Below are positions 39,029 to 48,140 of a stretch of DNA of 64,000 nucleotides, one piece after another. The notes beneath the pieces were generated by a model. That model worked only from the letters and a program-made list of their open reading frames with translations, had not been told where the DNA came from and ran no database searches. The DNA is from Frankia sp. QA3 (GTDB taxonomy: Bacteria; Actinomycetota; Actinomycetes; Frankiales; Frankiaceae): assembly GCF_000262465.1 (NCBI RefSeq), contig NZ_CM001489.1, forward strand, positions 3,017,565 through 3,081,564. The letters are read 5' to 3'. The position numbers and the translations under genes are program-made. How positions within the stretch are numbered: the stretch's first letter is position 1; every line of letters starts with the position of its first letter.

Positions 39029-40477
39029 TCAAACAGCGCCGGCCGGGCGTGCCCTGTCCGCAGGCGAGCCCGCTGGCGCCGCTCCCGACACCGACGCTGC
39101 GGACACCGGCGGGCCGGCGTAGACGCCGCGGGGACGCAGTCGCAGCGGCGTCTCCTGGTACTCCTCCAGGGCGTGGGCGAGCCAGCCGACGGTGCGGGCC
39201 ACCGCGAAGATCACCTCGCCGGCCTCGGCGGGCATCCCCGCGGCCATGGTGAGCACCGCGAGCGCCAGGTCCACGTTGGGCCGCAGCACGCGTTCCCGCC
39301 CGGCGACCCGCGCGACCTCGCGGGCGGCGGCCAGGAAGGGTTCGGCGGCGGGCAGCGCCGCGAACGCCGCCAGCAGCGCGCGGGCGCGCGGGTCGCCGTC
39401 GGGGTACAGCCCGTGGCCGAACCCGGGGATCGGCTGGCCGGCGCGCAGGTACTCGGAGACGACGAGCACCGCGTCCCCCCGGTCGATCACCTCGGCGAGC
39501 AGCCGGTACGCCAGCCGGCTGGCGCCGCCGTGCAGGGGGCCGTCCAGGGCGGCGAGTCCGGCGGAGACGACGGCATACGGGTCCGCCCGCGCCGAGGCCG
39601 CGACCCGGGCGGCGAACGTGGACACGGCGAGGTCGTGGTCGGCGAGCAGGCCGAGGGTCCGGTCGAGGCACGCGACCGCCGCCGGATCGCCCGGCCCGCC
39701 GGCCAGGCGCGACCACAGCCGCGCGGCGATCCCCGCCTGCTCCCCGGACGCCCCGGACGCCCCGGACGCCCCGGACGCCACGGGTGGCGCCGGGAGGGCC
39801 TCGACGAGCGCCGCGACGAGGGTGCGGGCGGTGAGCAGGACGCTGTCCTCCCGCAGGTCGAAGCGCAGCGGGTCGCTCGCCGCGGCGACCGAGACGGCGA
39901 CCCGCATCCGGTCGGTGAGCCGCGACCGGGCGGGCAGGATCCCACCCACCCGTTCCAGGGTGGCGGCGAGATCCGGCGGGACGGTGAACACCGGCGCCGG
40001 GTCCGTCCGGCCGCGCCAGAGCCAGCCGGCCACGTCCTCGAAGCGGTGGCGGGCGACGAACTCGACGGCGTCGACGCCGCGGTAGTACAGGCGTCCGTCC
40101 GCGACGAGGGTGAGCCGGGTGCGCACGGCCGGCAGGTCTCCGCCGCGCGGGGCACCGCCGCGCAGGGCACCGGCCGGCACGGCGCCGCCGCTGGGGGCAT
40201 CGGCGGCCGGGGCATCCCCCTCGGGATGGTGGGCTACGGCGGTCTCGTCGGCGGCAGCGGTCCCGTCGGCATCGGTCTCGTCGGCGGTGGCGCGGGCTCG
40301 CGCGTGCCCCTGCGTGCGTAGCCGCTCGACCTCGGCGGGGTCGAAGGTGCTGCCCCGACCGCCGGCGGCCCGCTGGCTGTGCAGCAGGCCGCGACTGGCG
40401 TAGGCGTAGACCGTCTCGACCTTCACCCCGAGCCGCGCGGCGACCTCGCGCGACGTCAGCCGCCCACCATGACTCAT
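39029..40477 (-). CDS. Citrate synthase family protein with N-terminal helix-turn-helix
   Basis: A 482-aa fusion. Residues 6-52 are a MerR/excisionase-type HTH (RLTSREVAARLGVKVETVYA ... FDPAEVERL), followed by an Ala-rich linker to about 110 and a citrate-synthase domain to 455. The catalytic triad is intact: His316 in DGPLHGGAS, His355 in PGFGHGLYP and Asp403 in RPNVDLAL. It may be a true synthase that also binds DNA. A run of four 9-bp units encodes GASGASGAS near residue 240. GGAGG lies before the ATG at 40477. It is divergent from a second citrate synthase gene with an 18-bp palindrome between them. Confidence 0.9.
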   Translation of the reverse strand: MSHGGRLTSREVAARLGVKVETVYAYASRGLLHSQRAAGGRGSTFDPAEVERLRTQGHARARATADETDADGTAAADETAVAHHPEGDAPAADAPSGGAVPAGALRGGAPRGGDLPAVRTRLTLVADGRLYYRGVDAVEFVARHRFEDVAGWLWRGRTDPAPVFTVPPDLAATLERVGGILPARSRLTDRMRVAVSVAAASDPLRFDLREDSVLLTARTLVAALVEALPAPPVASGASGASGASGEQAGIAARLWSRLAGGPGDPAAVACLDRTLGLLADHDLAVSTFAARVAASARADPYAVVSAGLAALDGPLHGGASRLAYRLLAEVIDRGDAVLVVSEYLRAGQPIPGFGHGLYPDGDPRARALLAAFAALPAAEPFLAAAREVARVAGRERVLRPNVDLALAVLTMAAGMPAEAGEVIFAVARTVGWLAHALEEYQETPLRLRPRGVYAGPPVSAASVSGAAPAGSPADRARPAGAV

Positions 40478-40514
40478 CCGCGCCTCCTGTCGCCACACCG
40501 AGTGTACTGATTCA

Positions 40515-40532
40515 CGTTGATTACAATCAACG
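40515..40532. promoter_or_regulatory. 18-bp perfect palindrome between divergent citrate-synthase genes
   Basis: CGTTGATT-AC-AATCAACG is a perfect inverted repeat with 8-bp arms and a 2-bp centre. It begins 38 bp from one start codon and ends 53 bp before the other, in the only AT-rich spot of this stretch, and contains TACAAT/TGTAAT, which resemble -10 elements on either strand. A further half-site GTTGACATT follows. A fitting ligand is the adjacent HTH-citrate synthase. Confidence 0.7.
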
Positions 40533-40585
40533 TTGACATTGTGATTGCACTGGATCAACCATGGATGGAGAGGAGGCAACCCATC

Positions 40586-41797
40586 ATGGTGATCACGAGT
40601 GACAGCACGACCCGCGCCGGCGCGGGGAACGCGGCGGGTTCCTCGCCCACCCCGCCAGCGGGCGTAGACGTCCCGCGCGGGCTGAAGGGGGTGGTCGTCA
40701 CGCAGACGGCGCTCGGCGACGTGCGCGGGCGCGAGGGCTTTTACCACTACCGGCAGTACTCGGCCGTGGAGCTGGCCGAGCGCCGCTCGTTGGAGGACGT
40801 CTGGCATCTGATGGTGTTCGGCGGGCTGCCGGACACCGCGGCGCGGGCGGCGTTCGCCGCCCGGGTGGCGCCGCTGCGCCGGCTCCCGGCGGGCCTCGGC
40901 GAGCTGCTGCCGGCGCTGGCGCGGGCGGGCCGGTCCGGGGGCGCGCTCGACGGGCTGCGCACCGCGCTGTCGCTGGCCGGCGCCGCTCGTGGCGTCGCCC
41001 CCCTGTATGACGCGGACGAGGCCGCCCGCGTCGACGACGCCCTGTTCGTCGGCGCGGTCACCCCGACGCTCGTGGCCGCGTTGCACCGGCTGGCCCACGG
41101 GCTCGCGCCGGTGGAGCCCCGCGACGACCTGCCCTTCGCGGCCAACTACCTGTACATGGTCACCGGCGCGGAGCCGACCGCCGCGCAGGTACGCGCGATC
41201 GAGCGCTACCTGATCTGCACCGTCGACCACGGCTTCAACGCCTCCACGTTCACCGCCCGGGTGATCGCGTCGACCGGGGCGGACCTGGTGGCCTGCGTCG
41301 TCGGGGCGATCGGCGCGCTGTCCGGTCCGCTGCACGGCGGTGCGCCGAGCCGGGCGTTGGACACCCTCGACGAGATCGGCGGCCCCGAGCGGATCGACCC
41401 GTGGATCCGCGAGCACGTCCTCGCCGGCGATCGGATCATGGGCTTCGGCCACGCCGTCTACCGGACCGAGGACCCGCGGTCGCGGTTGCTGCGCGCCGTC
41501 GCCGAGGATTTCGGCGGCGGCCTCGTCGCGTTCGCGGTCCAGGTCGAGCGGCGGGTCGTGGAGCTGCTGGCCGAGCTGAAGCCGGGCCGGGAGCTGCACA
41601 CGAACGTCGAGTTCTACGCCGGGGTCGTGATGGAGCTCTGCGGGCTGGCGCGGGACATGTTCACCCCGACGTTCGCCGTCGCCCGCATGCTCGGCTGGAC
41701 GGCGAACATCCTCGAACAGGCCACCGACAGCAAGATCATCCGCCCCTCGGCCCGCTACGTCGGCCCGCCCGCGCCCCAGCCGGTCCCGGCGCCGTAA
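40586..41797 (+). CDS. Citrate synthase family protein
   Basis: A 403-aa enzyme expected to condense acetyl-CoA (or a related acyl-CoA) with an oxoacid. Residues include GLKGVVVTQTALGDVRGREG near 37, GPLHGG with His250, GFGHAVY with His289, and NVEFYAG with Glu342 where most citrate synthases have the catalytic Asp. Glu at this place is found in some bacterial CitA-like forms. The ATG at 40586 has GGAGG before it; an upstream start at 40517 would lie inside the palindrome. It could be a citrate or 2-methylcitrate synthase; no prpB/prpD neighbours are present. Confidence 0.9.
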   Translation: MVITSDSTTRAGAGNAAGSSPTPPAGVDVPRGLKGVVVTQTALGDVRGREGFYHYRQYSAVELAERRSLEDVWHLMVFGGLPDTAARAAFAARVAPLRRLPAGLGELLPALARAGRSGGALDGLRTALSLAGAARGVAPLYDADEAARVDDALFVGAVTPTLVAALHRLAHGLAPVEPRDDLPFAANYLYMVTGAEPTAAQVRAIERYLICTVDHGFNASTFTARVIASTGADLVACVVGAIGALSGPLHGGAPSRALDTLDEIGGPERIDPWIREHVLAGDRIMGFGHAVYRTEDPRSRLLRAVAEDFGGGLVAFAVQVERRVVELLAELKPGRELHTNVEFYAGVVMELCGLARDMFTPTFAVARMLGWTANILEQATDSKIIRPSARYVGPPAPQPVPAP

Positions 41798-41901
41798 CCG
41801 AACGCTTCGGCCGAGACGATCGCCTGGCACCCGTGGCGGACGCGCTCCCTGGCGAACGCGCTCCCTGGCGAACGCGTCACCGCGGCGGTGACAATCACGG
41901 C

Positions 41902-42384
41902 GTGCACGGGACGACGGCGTACATCGGCGTGGTGGGTCCGAGCGAGGCGGACGACGGGCAGCTTCGCGCCGCCGAGGCCGTGGGGCGGCGCCTCGCCGAG
42001 GCCGGCTGGTTCGTCGTCTGCGGCGGCCTCGGCGGGGTGATGGCGGCGGCCTGCCGGGGCGCCCGGGCGGCCGGCGGAACGACGATCGGCCTGCTCCCCG
42101 GCCTGTCCCGGGACGCCGGCAACGACCATCTCACCGTGAGCATCCCGACCGGCCTCGGCGAGCTGCGCAACGGCCTACTGGTCCGCAGCAGCGACGCGCT
42201 GGTCGCCGTCGGCGGGAGCTGGGGGACGCTCAGCGAGATCGCGTTCGCCCTGCGCACCGGCCGGCCGGTGATCGGCCTGGACACCTGGGTCGTCGACACC
42301 CGCGACCCGTCCCTGCCCGACGTCGTGCCCGTCGCGACCGCCGACGACGTCGTCCCGGCGCTGCGGGCGACGCTCGCCGCGTAA
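41902..42384 (+). CDS. TIGR00725/LOG-like protein
   Basis: A 160-aa Rossmann-fold protein of the DprA/LOG superfamily (TIGR00725). It shows IGVVGPSEADDGQL near 9, WFVVCGGLGGVMAAACRGAR near 36, TIGLLPGLSRDAGN near 60 and VAVGGSWGTLSEIAFAL near 102, including the GGxGT phosphate-binding element. Lysine-decarboxylase-like LOG proteins act on nucleotides, but this subgroup has no fixed function. The GTG at 41902 is the first suitable start. It is 104 bp after the citrate synthase. Confidence 0.85.
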   Translation: MHGTTAYIGVVGPSEADDGQLRAAEAVGRRLAEAGWFVVCGGLGGVMAAACRGARAAGGTTIGLLPGLSRDAGNDHLTVSIPTGLGELRNGLLVRSSDALVAVGGSWGTLSEIAFALRTGRPVIGLDTWVVDTRDPSLPDVVPVATADDVVPALRATLAA

Positions 42385-42491
42385 CGACCGGCGGCGACGA
42401 CCGCCCCTGGCCCGGACGACACGTCCCGCTCGCGAGGAGGAGCGGACACGGCGCCGAGACCGGCGCAACGATGCGGGCGTGACGCGGAGGC

Positions 42492-43930
42492 CTACGTGGG
42501 CAGCCGATAGGAGCCGAGCACGGACGCCTCGGCGCCCAGGACGATGCGCGAGTCACGGATCGCGTCCCGGACCGGATTCGCCGGCGCCCGCCAGCGACGG
42601 CCGCCGGCGCAGGCGGCGCCGATGGCCGTCGCCACGGCCAGGCAACCGAGCCCGAGACCGAATCCGAGGAGATCGAGCAGCCCATCAACCATGCACATTC
42701 CGACCGCGAACACCCCACCGATCAGCCAGCAGATGAGTCCCTCCAAGAGTTCATTGTTCAGATCGACGTCGTAGAACGCGAGGACGATCACCAGGACGAC
42801 GGCTGCCGCCAGCGACAGGGCAAGCCAACGCGCGTCGTCGTGCAACCATCCCGAACCGTCCGGGGCGAGGCCGACGATGCCCAGGGCTGCGAAGACCAGA
42901 CCGCCGAGCACGAACACGACCACGACCCCGCCGGCGCCGACCCCGTAGACGGCCCGTTCGGTCTCCCGGCGGGGATGGAAGATCCCCCGCCAGCGGGCCT
43001 CGCTGATGCTCTGGCCGCGCAGGACGAGACCCAGCGCGACCCGTCGGACAGCAGGCGGCAGACCGTCGAGCAGAGACCGTTTCCGCGGATCGAGAGCGAG
43101 CCCGTCCAGCAGGGCGTTCACCAGATCGTCGGCCTCGGCGTCAAGCTCTGGATGATGATCGGCGCGGTCGAGCGCCACGACGATGTCGACGTCGTCGGGC
43201 GGCGTGGGAAGGGGCAGCTCGGGTCGCGAGAGCGGCCGCCGCGACGACCTCGGGAGGCGATTCCACGCCTCGTCGACCCGACCGGCCGCCGCCCGGATCT
43301 CGGAGCGCCGGGTGAAGTCGGCCGGCATCTCGATGGCGGACCGCAGCGCGCAGGGCAGCGCAATCCGCGGGTCGATCGGATACTCGGCCGGCACGGCGTC
43401 CGACGCGTCGGCGACGCGCCGGGCCACCACCCCCATCGTCCGGGCGATCGGCGTGCCCTCGGCGGCGAAGGGCGCCCACACCCAGCTCAACGACGGCAGG
43501 CCGACGGGCGGCGGGGCCTGCGCGATCGCGGCCTCCACCTCGGGATCGCGGACATCGACTTCCCGGAACCGGGCGGCCCGGTCACCACGGCGCATCGAGT
43601 GGCCCGGACCGCCTGGTACGCCTCGACGGCCTCCCCGGTCGCAGGCCCGGTCGCCGCCGTCGCCTGCGCGGAGACGTGCAGGGGAACGTAGACGTCCCGC
43701 ATCGACAGCCGGATCCGTGGGTCGAAGGCAGGACGGAACGTCTCCTGCTCGGCGAGCGTCGTCGCGCGGTACTTCCGCAGGGCCCGGCCGTGTAGCAACC
43801 GGCTGCCGGAAAAGCTGCTCTGCAGCCATCTACCCAGCGCCTCAGCAGCCTTCGTCAGCCAGCCCCGCGCGACCGCCAGCAGGACGCCCCCGACAACGCC
43901 GCCCAGGCCCACCAGCCAGTCCCTCGGCAC
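42492..43930 (-). pseudogene. Remnant of a NACHT-type NTPase membrane protein, internally deleted
   Basis: From the GTG at 43930, with GGGAGGAG before it, the frame gives an N-terminal helix (RDWLVGLGGVVGGVLLAVAR), a linker, and a P-loop VVTGPPGSGKS near residue 110. Right after the P-loop the frame fails near 43565. A different frame then runs to 42492 with a helical region and about four to five membrane helices near the end. Most of the NTPase domain, including Walker B, is absent, so I read an internal deletion joining the two ends. Intact relatives would be signal-transduction or defence-type STAND NTPases. Confidence 0.5.
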
Positions 43931-43940
43931 GCCGGTCTCC

Positions 43941-43994
43941 TCCCCCAAAGGCAGACAGGTGCTCGTCTCCCCCAAAGGCAGACAGGTGCTCGTC
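43941..43994. repeat. Perfect 27-bp tandem duplication
   Basis: TCCCCCAAAGGCAGACAGGT plus seven further bases occurs twice without change. It lies in the 5' leader of the NACHT-type remnant and includes its ribosome-binding purine run, so the Shine-Dalgarno itself is duplicated. Confidence 0.9.
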
Positions 43995-44188
43995 ACTGTA
44001 ACGCAGGAGTCGAACACTGACGGACATCGGGTCGGGTCGTAGCGACTTCCGGCCAGCACGGAGCGAGTGCGAGTAGTTCGGACTGTCGCGGCGTATACCG
44101 TCGAACCCGTCGCGACGGCGCGAAACACAGGGGCGGCTCCCGGTCTGCTCCCGCGCTGCTCGGCGGCGGGCGCAGGAGAGGACGCGCG

Positions 44189-45778
44189 ATGTTCCCGCTG
44201 GGGATGCTGTCGGGCCTGACCGTTCTCGCCGCGGCGGCGGTCGCCGCCGCGGTGTTCTGGTCGGCGGGCTGGTGGGTGGCGGTCGGAGTGTTCGCCGCGT
44301 TGCTGGCACTCGCGATCCGCGACGTCGTCCAGCGCCGGCACGCGATCCTGCGCACCTACCCGGTGGCCGGGCACTTCCGCTTCATGCTGGAGAAGATCCG
44401 TCCGGAGATCCAACAATATTTCGTCGAACGCAACGTCGACGGCCGTCCGTTCGACCGGGAAATCCGCACGACCATCTACGAGCGGGCCAAGGGCGTCCAC
44501 AGCGACCAGGCGTTCGGCACCGAACGCGACGTCAACGCCGTCGGCTACGAGTTCCTGCCCCATTCCACGGTTCCGGTCCCCGTCGCGCCGGACGCGCCGC
44601 CCCCGCGGGTGCGCGTCGGCGGGCCGGACTGCACCCAGCCGTACGACATCGCCCTGCTCAATGTCTCCGCGATGAGCTTCGGCTCCCTGTCGGGCAACGC
44701 GGTGCTGGCGATGAACCGCGGCGCGGCCGCGGGCGGGTTCGCCCACGACACCGGCGAGGGCGGGCTCACCGAGCATCACCTGCGCTACGGCGCCGACCTC
44801 ATCTGGGAGATCGGCAGCGGCTACTTCGGCGCGCGCACCAGCGACGGCGGCTTCGACCCGGCGATGTTCAAGGACAAGGCGGCGCTGCCGTCGGTGAAGA
44901 TGGTGGAGCTCAAGCTGAGCCAGGGCGCGAAGCCGGGGCTCGGCGGCATCCTGCCGGCGGCGAAGGTCAGCGCCGAGATCGCCGCGGCCCGCGGCGTGCC
45001 CGCCGGGGTGACCTGCGAGAGCCCGCCGGGGCACCGGGTGTTCGCCACCCCGCGGGAGCTGGTCCTGTTTGTCGCGCGGATGCGGGAGCTCGCCGGCGGC
45101 AAGCCCACCGGCTTCAAGCTGTGCGTGGGGTCGCGCCGGGAGCTGCTCGCGATCTGCCGGGCCATGCTGGCCGAGGGCGTCACCCCGGACTTCATCGTCG
45201 TCGACGGCGCCGAGGGCGGCACCGGCGCCGCACCGCTCGAATACGAGGACAACGTCGGCACCCCGCTCACCGAGGGGCTGATCACGGTGCACAACGCGCT
45301 GGTCGGCGTCGGGCTGCGGGATCGGATCCGGGTCGGGGTGAGCGGCAAGGTCGCCACCGGCGTGGACATCGTCAAGCGGCTCGCGCAGGGCGCCGACTAC
45401 ACCAACTCGGCCCGGGCGATGATGATGGCGGTCGGCTGCATCCAGGCGCTGCGCTGCCACACCAACCACTGCCCGACCGGGGTCGCCACCCAGGATCCGC
45501 GCCGCGCCCGCGCCCTCGACGTCACCGACAAGGGCGAGCGGGTCCGCCGCTACCAGCACGCCACGGTCGCCACCGCCGTGCAGCTCATGGCCTCGTTGGG
45601 CTGCGCCCACCCGAGCGAGCTGCACCCCGGGATGCTGATGCGCCGGCTCACCCACACCGACACCCGCAGCTACGCCGAGCTCTACTCCTGGCTGAAACCC
45701 GGCGAGCTGCTCGCCGAGCCGCCCGCGGGCTGGGCCGCCGACTGGGCCGCGGCCGACCCCGACCACTTCCGGGTCTAG
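44189..45778 (+). CDS. FMN-binding glutamate synthase family protein
   Basis: A 529-aa protein. Two hydrophobic helices at residues 5-48 anchor it, and residues 85-500 form the FMN-binding glutamate synthase barrel (ALLNVSAMSFGSLSGNAVLA, FIVVDGAEGGTGAAPLEY, RVGVSGKVATGVDIV). The [3Fe-4S] cysteines are present as Cys417, Cys423 and Cys428 in CIQALRCHTNHCPTG. No amidotransferase domain is present, so it may be a stand-alone GltB-core oxidoreductase whose ammonia source or true substrate is unknown. The ATG has AGGAGAGGA upstream. It is transcribed alone. Confidence 0.92.
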   Translation: MFPLGMLSGLTVLAAAAVAAAVFWSAGWWVAVGVFAALLALAIRDVVQRRHAILRTYPVAGHFRFMLEKIRPEIQQYFVERNVDGRPFDREIRTTIYERAKGVHSDQAFGTERDVNAVGYEFLPHSTVPVPVAPDAPPPRVRVGGPDCTQPYDIALLNVSAMSFGSLSGNAVLAMNRGAAAGGFAHDTGEGGLTEHHLRYGADLIWEIGSGYFGARTSDGGFDPAMFKDKAALPSVKMVELKLSQGAKPGLGGILPAAKVSAEIAAARGVPAGVTCESPPGHRVFATPRELVLFVARMRELAGGKPTGFKLCVGSRRELLAICRAMLAEGVTPDFIVVDGAEGGTGAAPLEYEDNVGTPLTEGLITVHNALVGVGLRDRIRVGVSGKVATGVDIVKRLAQGADYTNSARAMMMAVGCIQALRCHTNHCPTGVATQDPRRARALDVTDKGERVRRYQHATVATAVQLMASLGCAHPSELHPGMLMRRLTHTDTRSYAELYSWLKPGELLAEPPAGWAADWAAADPDHFRV

Positions 45779-45900
45779 CGCTCCAGCAGTGGGCATCGAG
45801 CAAGCCATGATCACCGAAGCCACCCGACCGGACCGCCCCCTATGGCGGAGTGTCGCCGTAGGGGTGGCGTGGTGTAGGCAGGGGGCCGGGAGGTGGCCGG

Positions 45901-47505
45901 ATGGACGGCTTGCGGGTCGACAGCCCGGCCGGTCGGTGGGTGCTCGCGGCCACGGTGCTCGGCTCGGCGATCGCCTCGATCGACGCGACCGTGGTGGGGA
46001 TCGCGCTGCCGGCGATCGGCCGTGACTTCGACGCCGGCCTGGCGTCGTTGCAGTGGGTGGTGACCGGATACACGCTGGCCTTGGCCGGGTTGCTGCTGGT
46101 CGCCGGGGACCTCGGGGACCGCTACGGACGACGCCGGATCTTTCTGATCGGCGTGGTGTGGTTCGTCGTGGCGTCGATGGGCGCCGCCGTGGCACCGAAC
46201 GCCCCGGTGCTCATCGGCTCCCGGGCGTTGCAGGGGGTGGGGGCGGCCCTGCTGACCCCGGGCAGCCTGGCGATCCTGGAGGCGAGTTTCGCGCCGCAGG
46301 ACCGCAGCCGGGCGATCGGCGCCTGGTCGGGGCTCAGCGGGGTGGCCATGGCGATCGGGCCGTTCCTGGGCGGCTGGCTGGTCGAGGTCTGGTCGTGGCG
46401 GCTGATCTTCCTGATCAACCTGCCGGTGGCCGCCGTGGTCATCGTGCTGGCCTGGCGGCACGTGCCCGAATCCCGCGACCCGCAGGTCGGTGGGCGGGTC
46501 GACGTGGTGGGCGGGGCGCTGGTCACCCTCGGCCTGGTCGGGCTGACCCACGGGCTCATCGAGGGGCCGGGCTCCGGCTGGGCCGAGCCGGCCGTGTTCG
46601 TCACCCTGGTTGCCGGCGCTCTGCTGCTCGCCGCCTTCGTCGGCTGGGAACGCCGAACACCGTCGCCGATGCTGCCGCTGGAGCTGTTCGCCGCCCGCCA
46701 GTTCGCCGCCACGAACCTGGTGACCTTCGCCGTGTACGCGGCGCTCGGCGGCGCCCTGTTCCTGCTGCCGATCCAGCTCCAGCAGGTCTGCGGCTACAGC
46801 CCGCTGCAGTCCGGTGTCGCGCTGCTGCCCGTGACGGTGATCATGCTGCTGCTGTCCGCCCGGTCCGGGGCGCTCGCCACCCGGATCGGCCCGCGGCTGC
46901 AGATGAGCGCCGGGCCGGTGCTCGTCGGGGTGGGCCTGGCGCTGTTCACCCGGGTCGACGCGGCCGGGAGCTACCTGACCACGGTGCTGCCCGCCGTGAC
47001 CGTGTTCGGCCTGGGCCTGGCCACGACGGTGGCGCCGCTGACGGCGACCGCGCTGGCCGCCGTGCCCGCGCGGCACGCGGGCATCGCCTCGGCGGTGAAC
47101 AACGACGTGGCCCGGGCGGCCGGCCTGATCGCCGTCGCGGTCCTGCCCGCGGCCGCCGGCATCACCGGCGCCTCCTACCTGCGCCCGGCGGAGTTCTCCC
47201 GCGGCTTCCACACCGCGGCGCTGCTCGCGGCGGGGCTCTGCGGGCTCGGCGGAGCGATCGCCGCGGTGACCATTCGTAACCCGTCCAGACGTGCCGCCAC
47301 GCCGCAGGTGCCGGCCGTGCCGCCGGCGGTGCCGGCCGCTGCGGTGCCGCGGTGGAGCCACTGCTGCCTGGACGCCCCGCCGCTGCCGGATCCGGGCTCC
47401 CCGCGCCTGCGCGGCGACCGGCCCACGTCGTCGGTCTCGGCATCCGGCACCGCCCCCGCGGCACGTCCCGACGACGGGCCGGACGGCCGGTCCGGGTCTC
47501 GCTGA
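45901..47505 (+). CDS. DHA2-type MFS drug exporter
   Basis: A 534-aa, 14-helix exporter. It has the TM1 pattern SAIASIDATVVGIALPAIG, the loop GDLGDRYGRRRIFLIGVVWF, and motif C-like GVAMAIGPFLGGWLVEVWSW near 150. The last 65 residues form a Pro/Arg-rich cytoplasmic tail with a HCCLDAPPL motif seen in other actinomycete members. GGGAGGTGG precedes the ATG at 45901. No divergent regulator is present. The substrate is unknown. Confidence 0.92.
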   Translation: MDGLRVDSPAGRWVLAATVLGSAIASIDATVVGIALPAIGRDFDAGLASLQWVVTGYTLALAGLLLVAGDLGDRYGRRRIFLIGVVWFVVASMGAAVAPNAPVLIGSRALQGVGAALLTPGSLAILEASFAPQDRSRAIGAWSGLSGVAMAIGPFLGGWLVEVWSWRLIFLINLPVAAVVIVLAWRHVPESRDPQVGGRVDVVGGALVTLGLVGLTHGLIEGPGSGWAEPAVFVTLVAGALLLAAFVGWERRTPSPMLPLELFAARQFAATNLVTFAVYAALGGALFLLPIQLQQVCGYSPLQSGVALLPVTVIMLLLSARSGALATRIGPRLQMSAGPVLVGVGLALFTRVDAAGSYLTTVLPAVTVFGLGLATTVAPLTATALAAVPARHAGIASAVNNDVARAAGLIAVAVLPAAAGITGASYLRPAEFSRGFHTAALLAAGLCGLGGAIAAVTIRNPSRRAATPQVPAVPPAVPAAAVPRWSHCCLDAPPLPDPGSPRLRGDRPTSSVSASGTAPAARPDDGPDGRSGSR

Positions 47506-47612
47506 CCCGATCCGGCCGGCAGTGCGGGTACCGAGAACTGTCGGTGGGCGTGGCTACGGTTGCGGCCGTGGGACGCATCGGGCGTCCGCTCCCCTCAGCC
47601 GGAAGGGTTCCC

Positions 47613-48086
47613 ATGCCAGCCATCACGCCGTGTCTGTGGTTCGACGACCAGGGCGAGCAGGCCGCGGAGTTCTACACATCGATCTTCCCGAACTCGAAGA
47701 TCACCAATGTCGCCCGCTACGGGCCGGGCAGCCCGCGACCGGAGGGTACGGCGATGACGATCCAGTTCGAGCTGGACGGGCGGGAGTACGTCGCGCTGAA
47801 CGGCGGCCCCGAGTTCACCTTCTCGGAGGCCATGAGCCTGCAGGTGTTCTGCGGTTCCCAGGCCGAGGTCGACGAGTACTGGGAGCGGCTCACCGACGGC
47901 GGGCAGGAGAGCCAGTGCGGATGGCTCAAGGACCGCTACGGGCTGTCCTGGCAGATCGTTCCGACCGCGCTGGGCGAACTGCTCGGCGATCCCGATCCGC
48001 AGCGGGCACGGCGGGCGACCGAGGCCATGCTGCGAATGAAGAAGATCGACGTCGCGGAGATCCGCCGAGCCGCGGACGCCGCCTAG
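47613..48086 (+). CDS. PhnB-like/VOC superfamily protein
   Basis: A 157-aa protein starting MPAITPCLWFDDQGEQAAEF with the 3-demethylubiquinone-9 methyltransferase-like (PhnB) signature YTSIFPNSKITNVARYG, then FELDGREYVALNGGPEFTF and CGWLKDRYGLSWQIVPTAL. These are VOC-fold proteins, often of unknown activity, with similarity to glyoxalases. The ATG at 47613 follows GGAAGGG; the frame further upstream is a shadow of the MFS gene tail. Confidence 0.9.
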   Translation: MPAITPCLWFDDQGEQAAEFYTSIFPNSKITNVARYGPGSPRPEGTAMTIQFELDGREYVALNGGPEFTFSEAMSLQVFCGSQAEVDEYWERLTDGGQESQCGWLKDRYGLSWQIVPTALGELLGDPDPQRARRATEAMLRMKKIDVAEIRRAADAA

Positions 48087-48140
48087 GCTGCGGCGCATCC
48101 AGCGGAGAACGCGGGAGGCGGTCGATGTGCACGGCTCCGT

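Noticed and set aside
43487..46195. 902-codon minus-strand frame
   Set aside because: Most of it is antisense to the glutamate-synthase-like gene; only its last part overlaps the N-terminus of the NACHT-type remnant.
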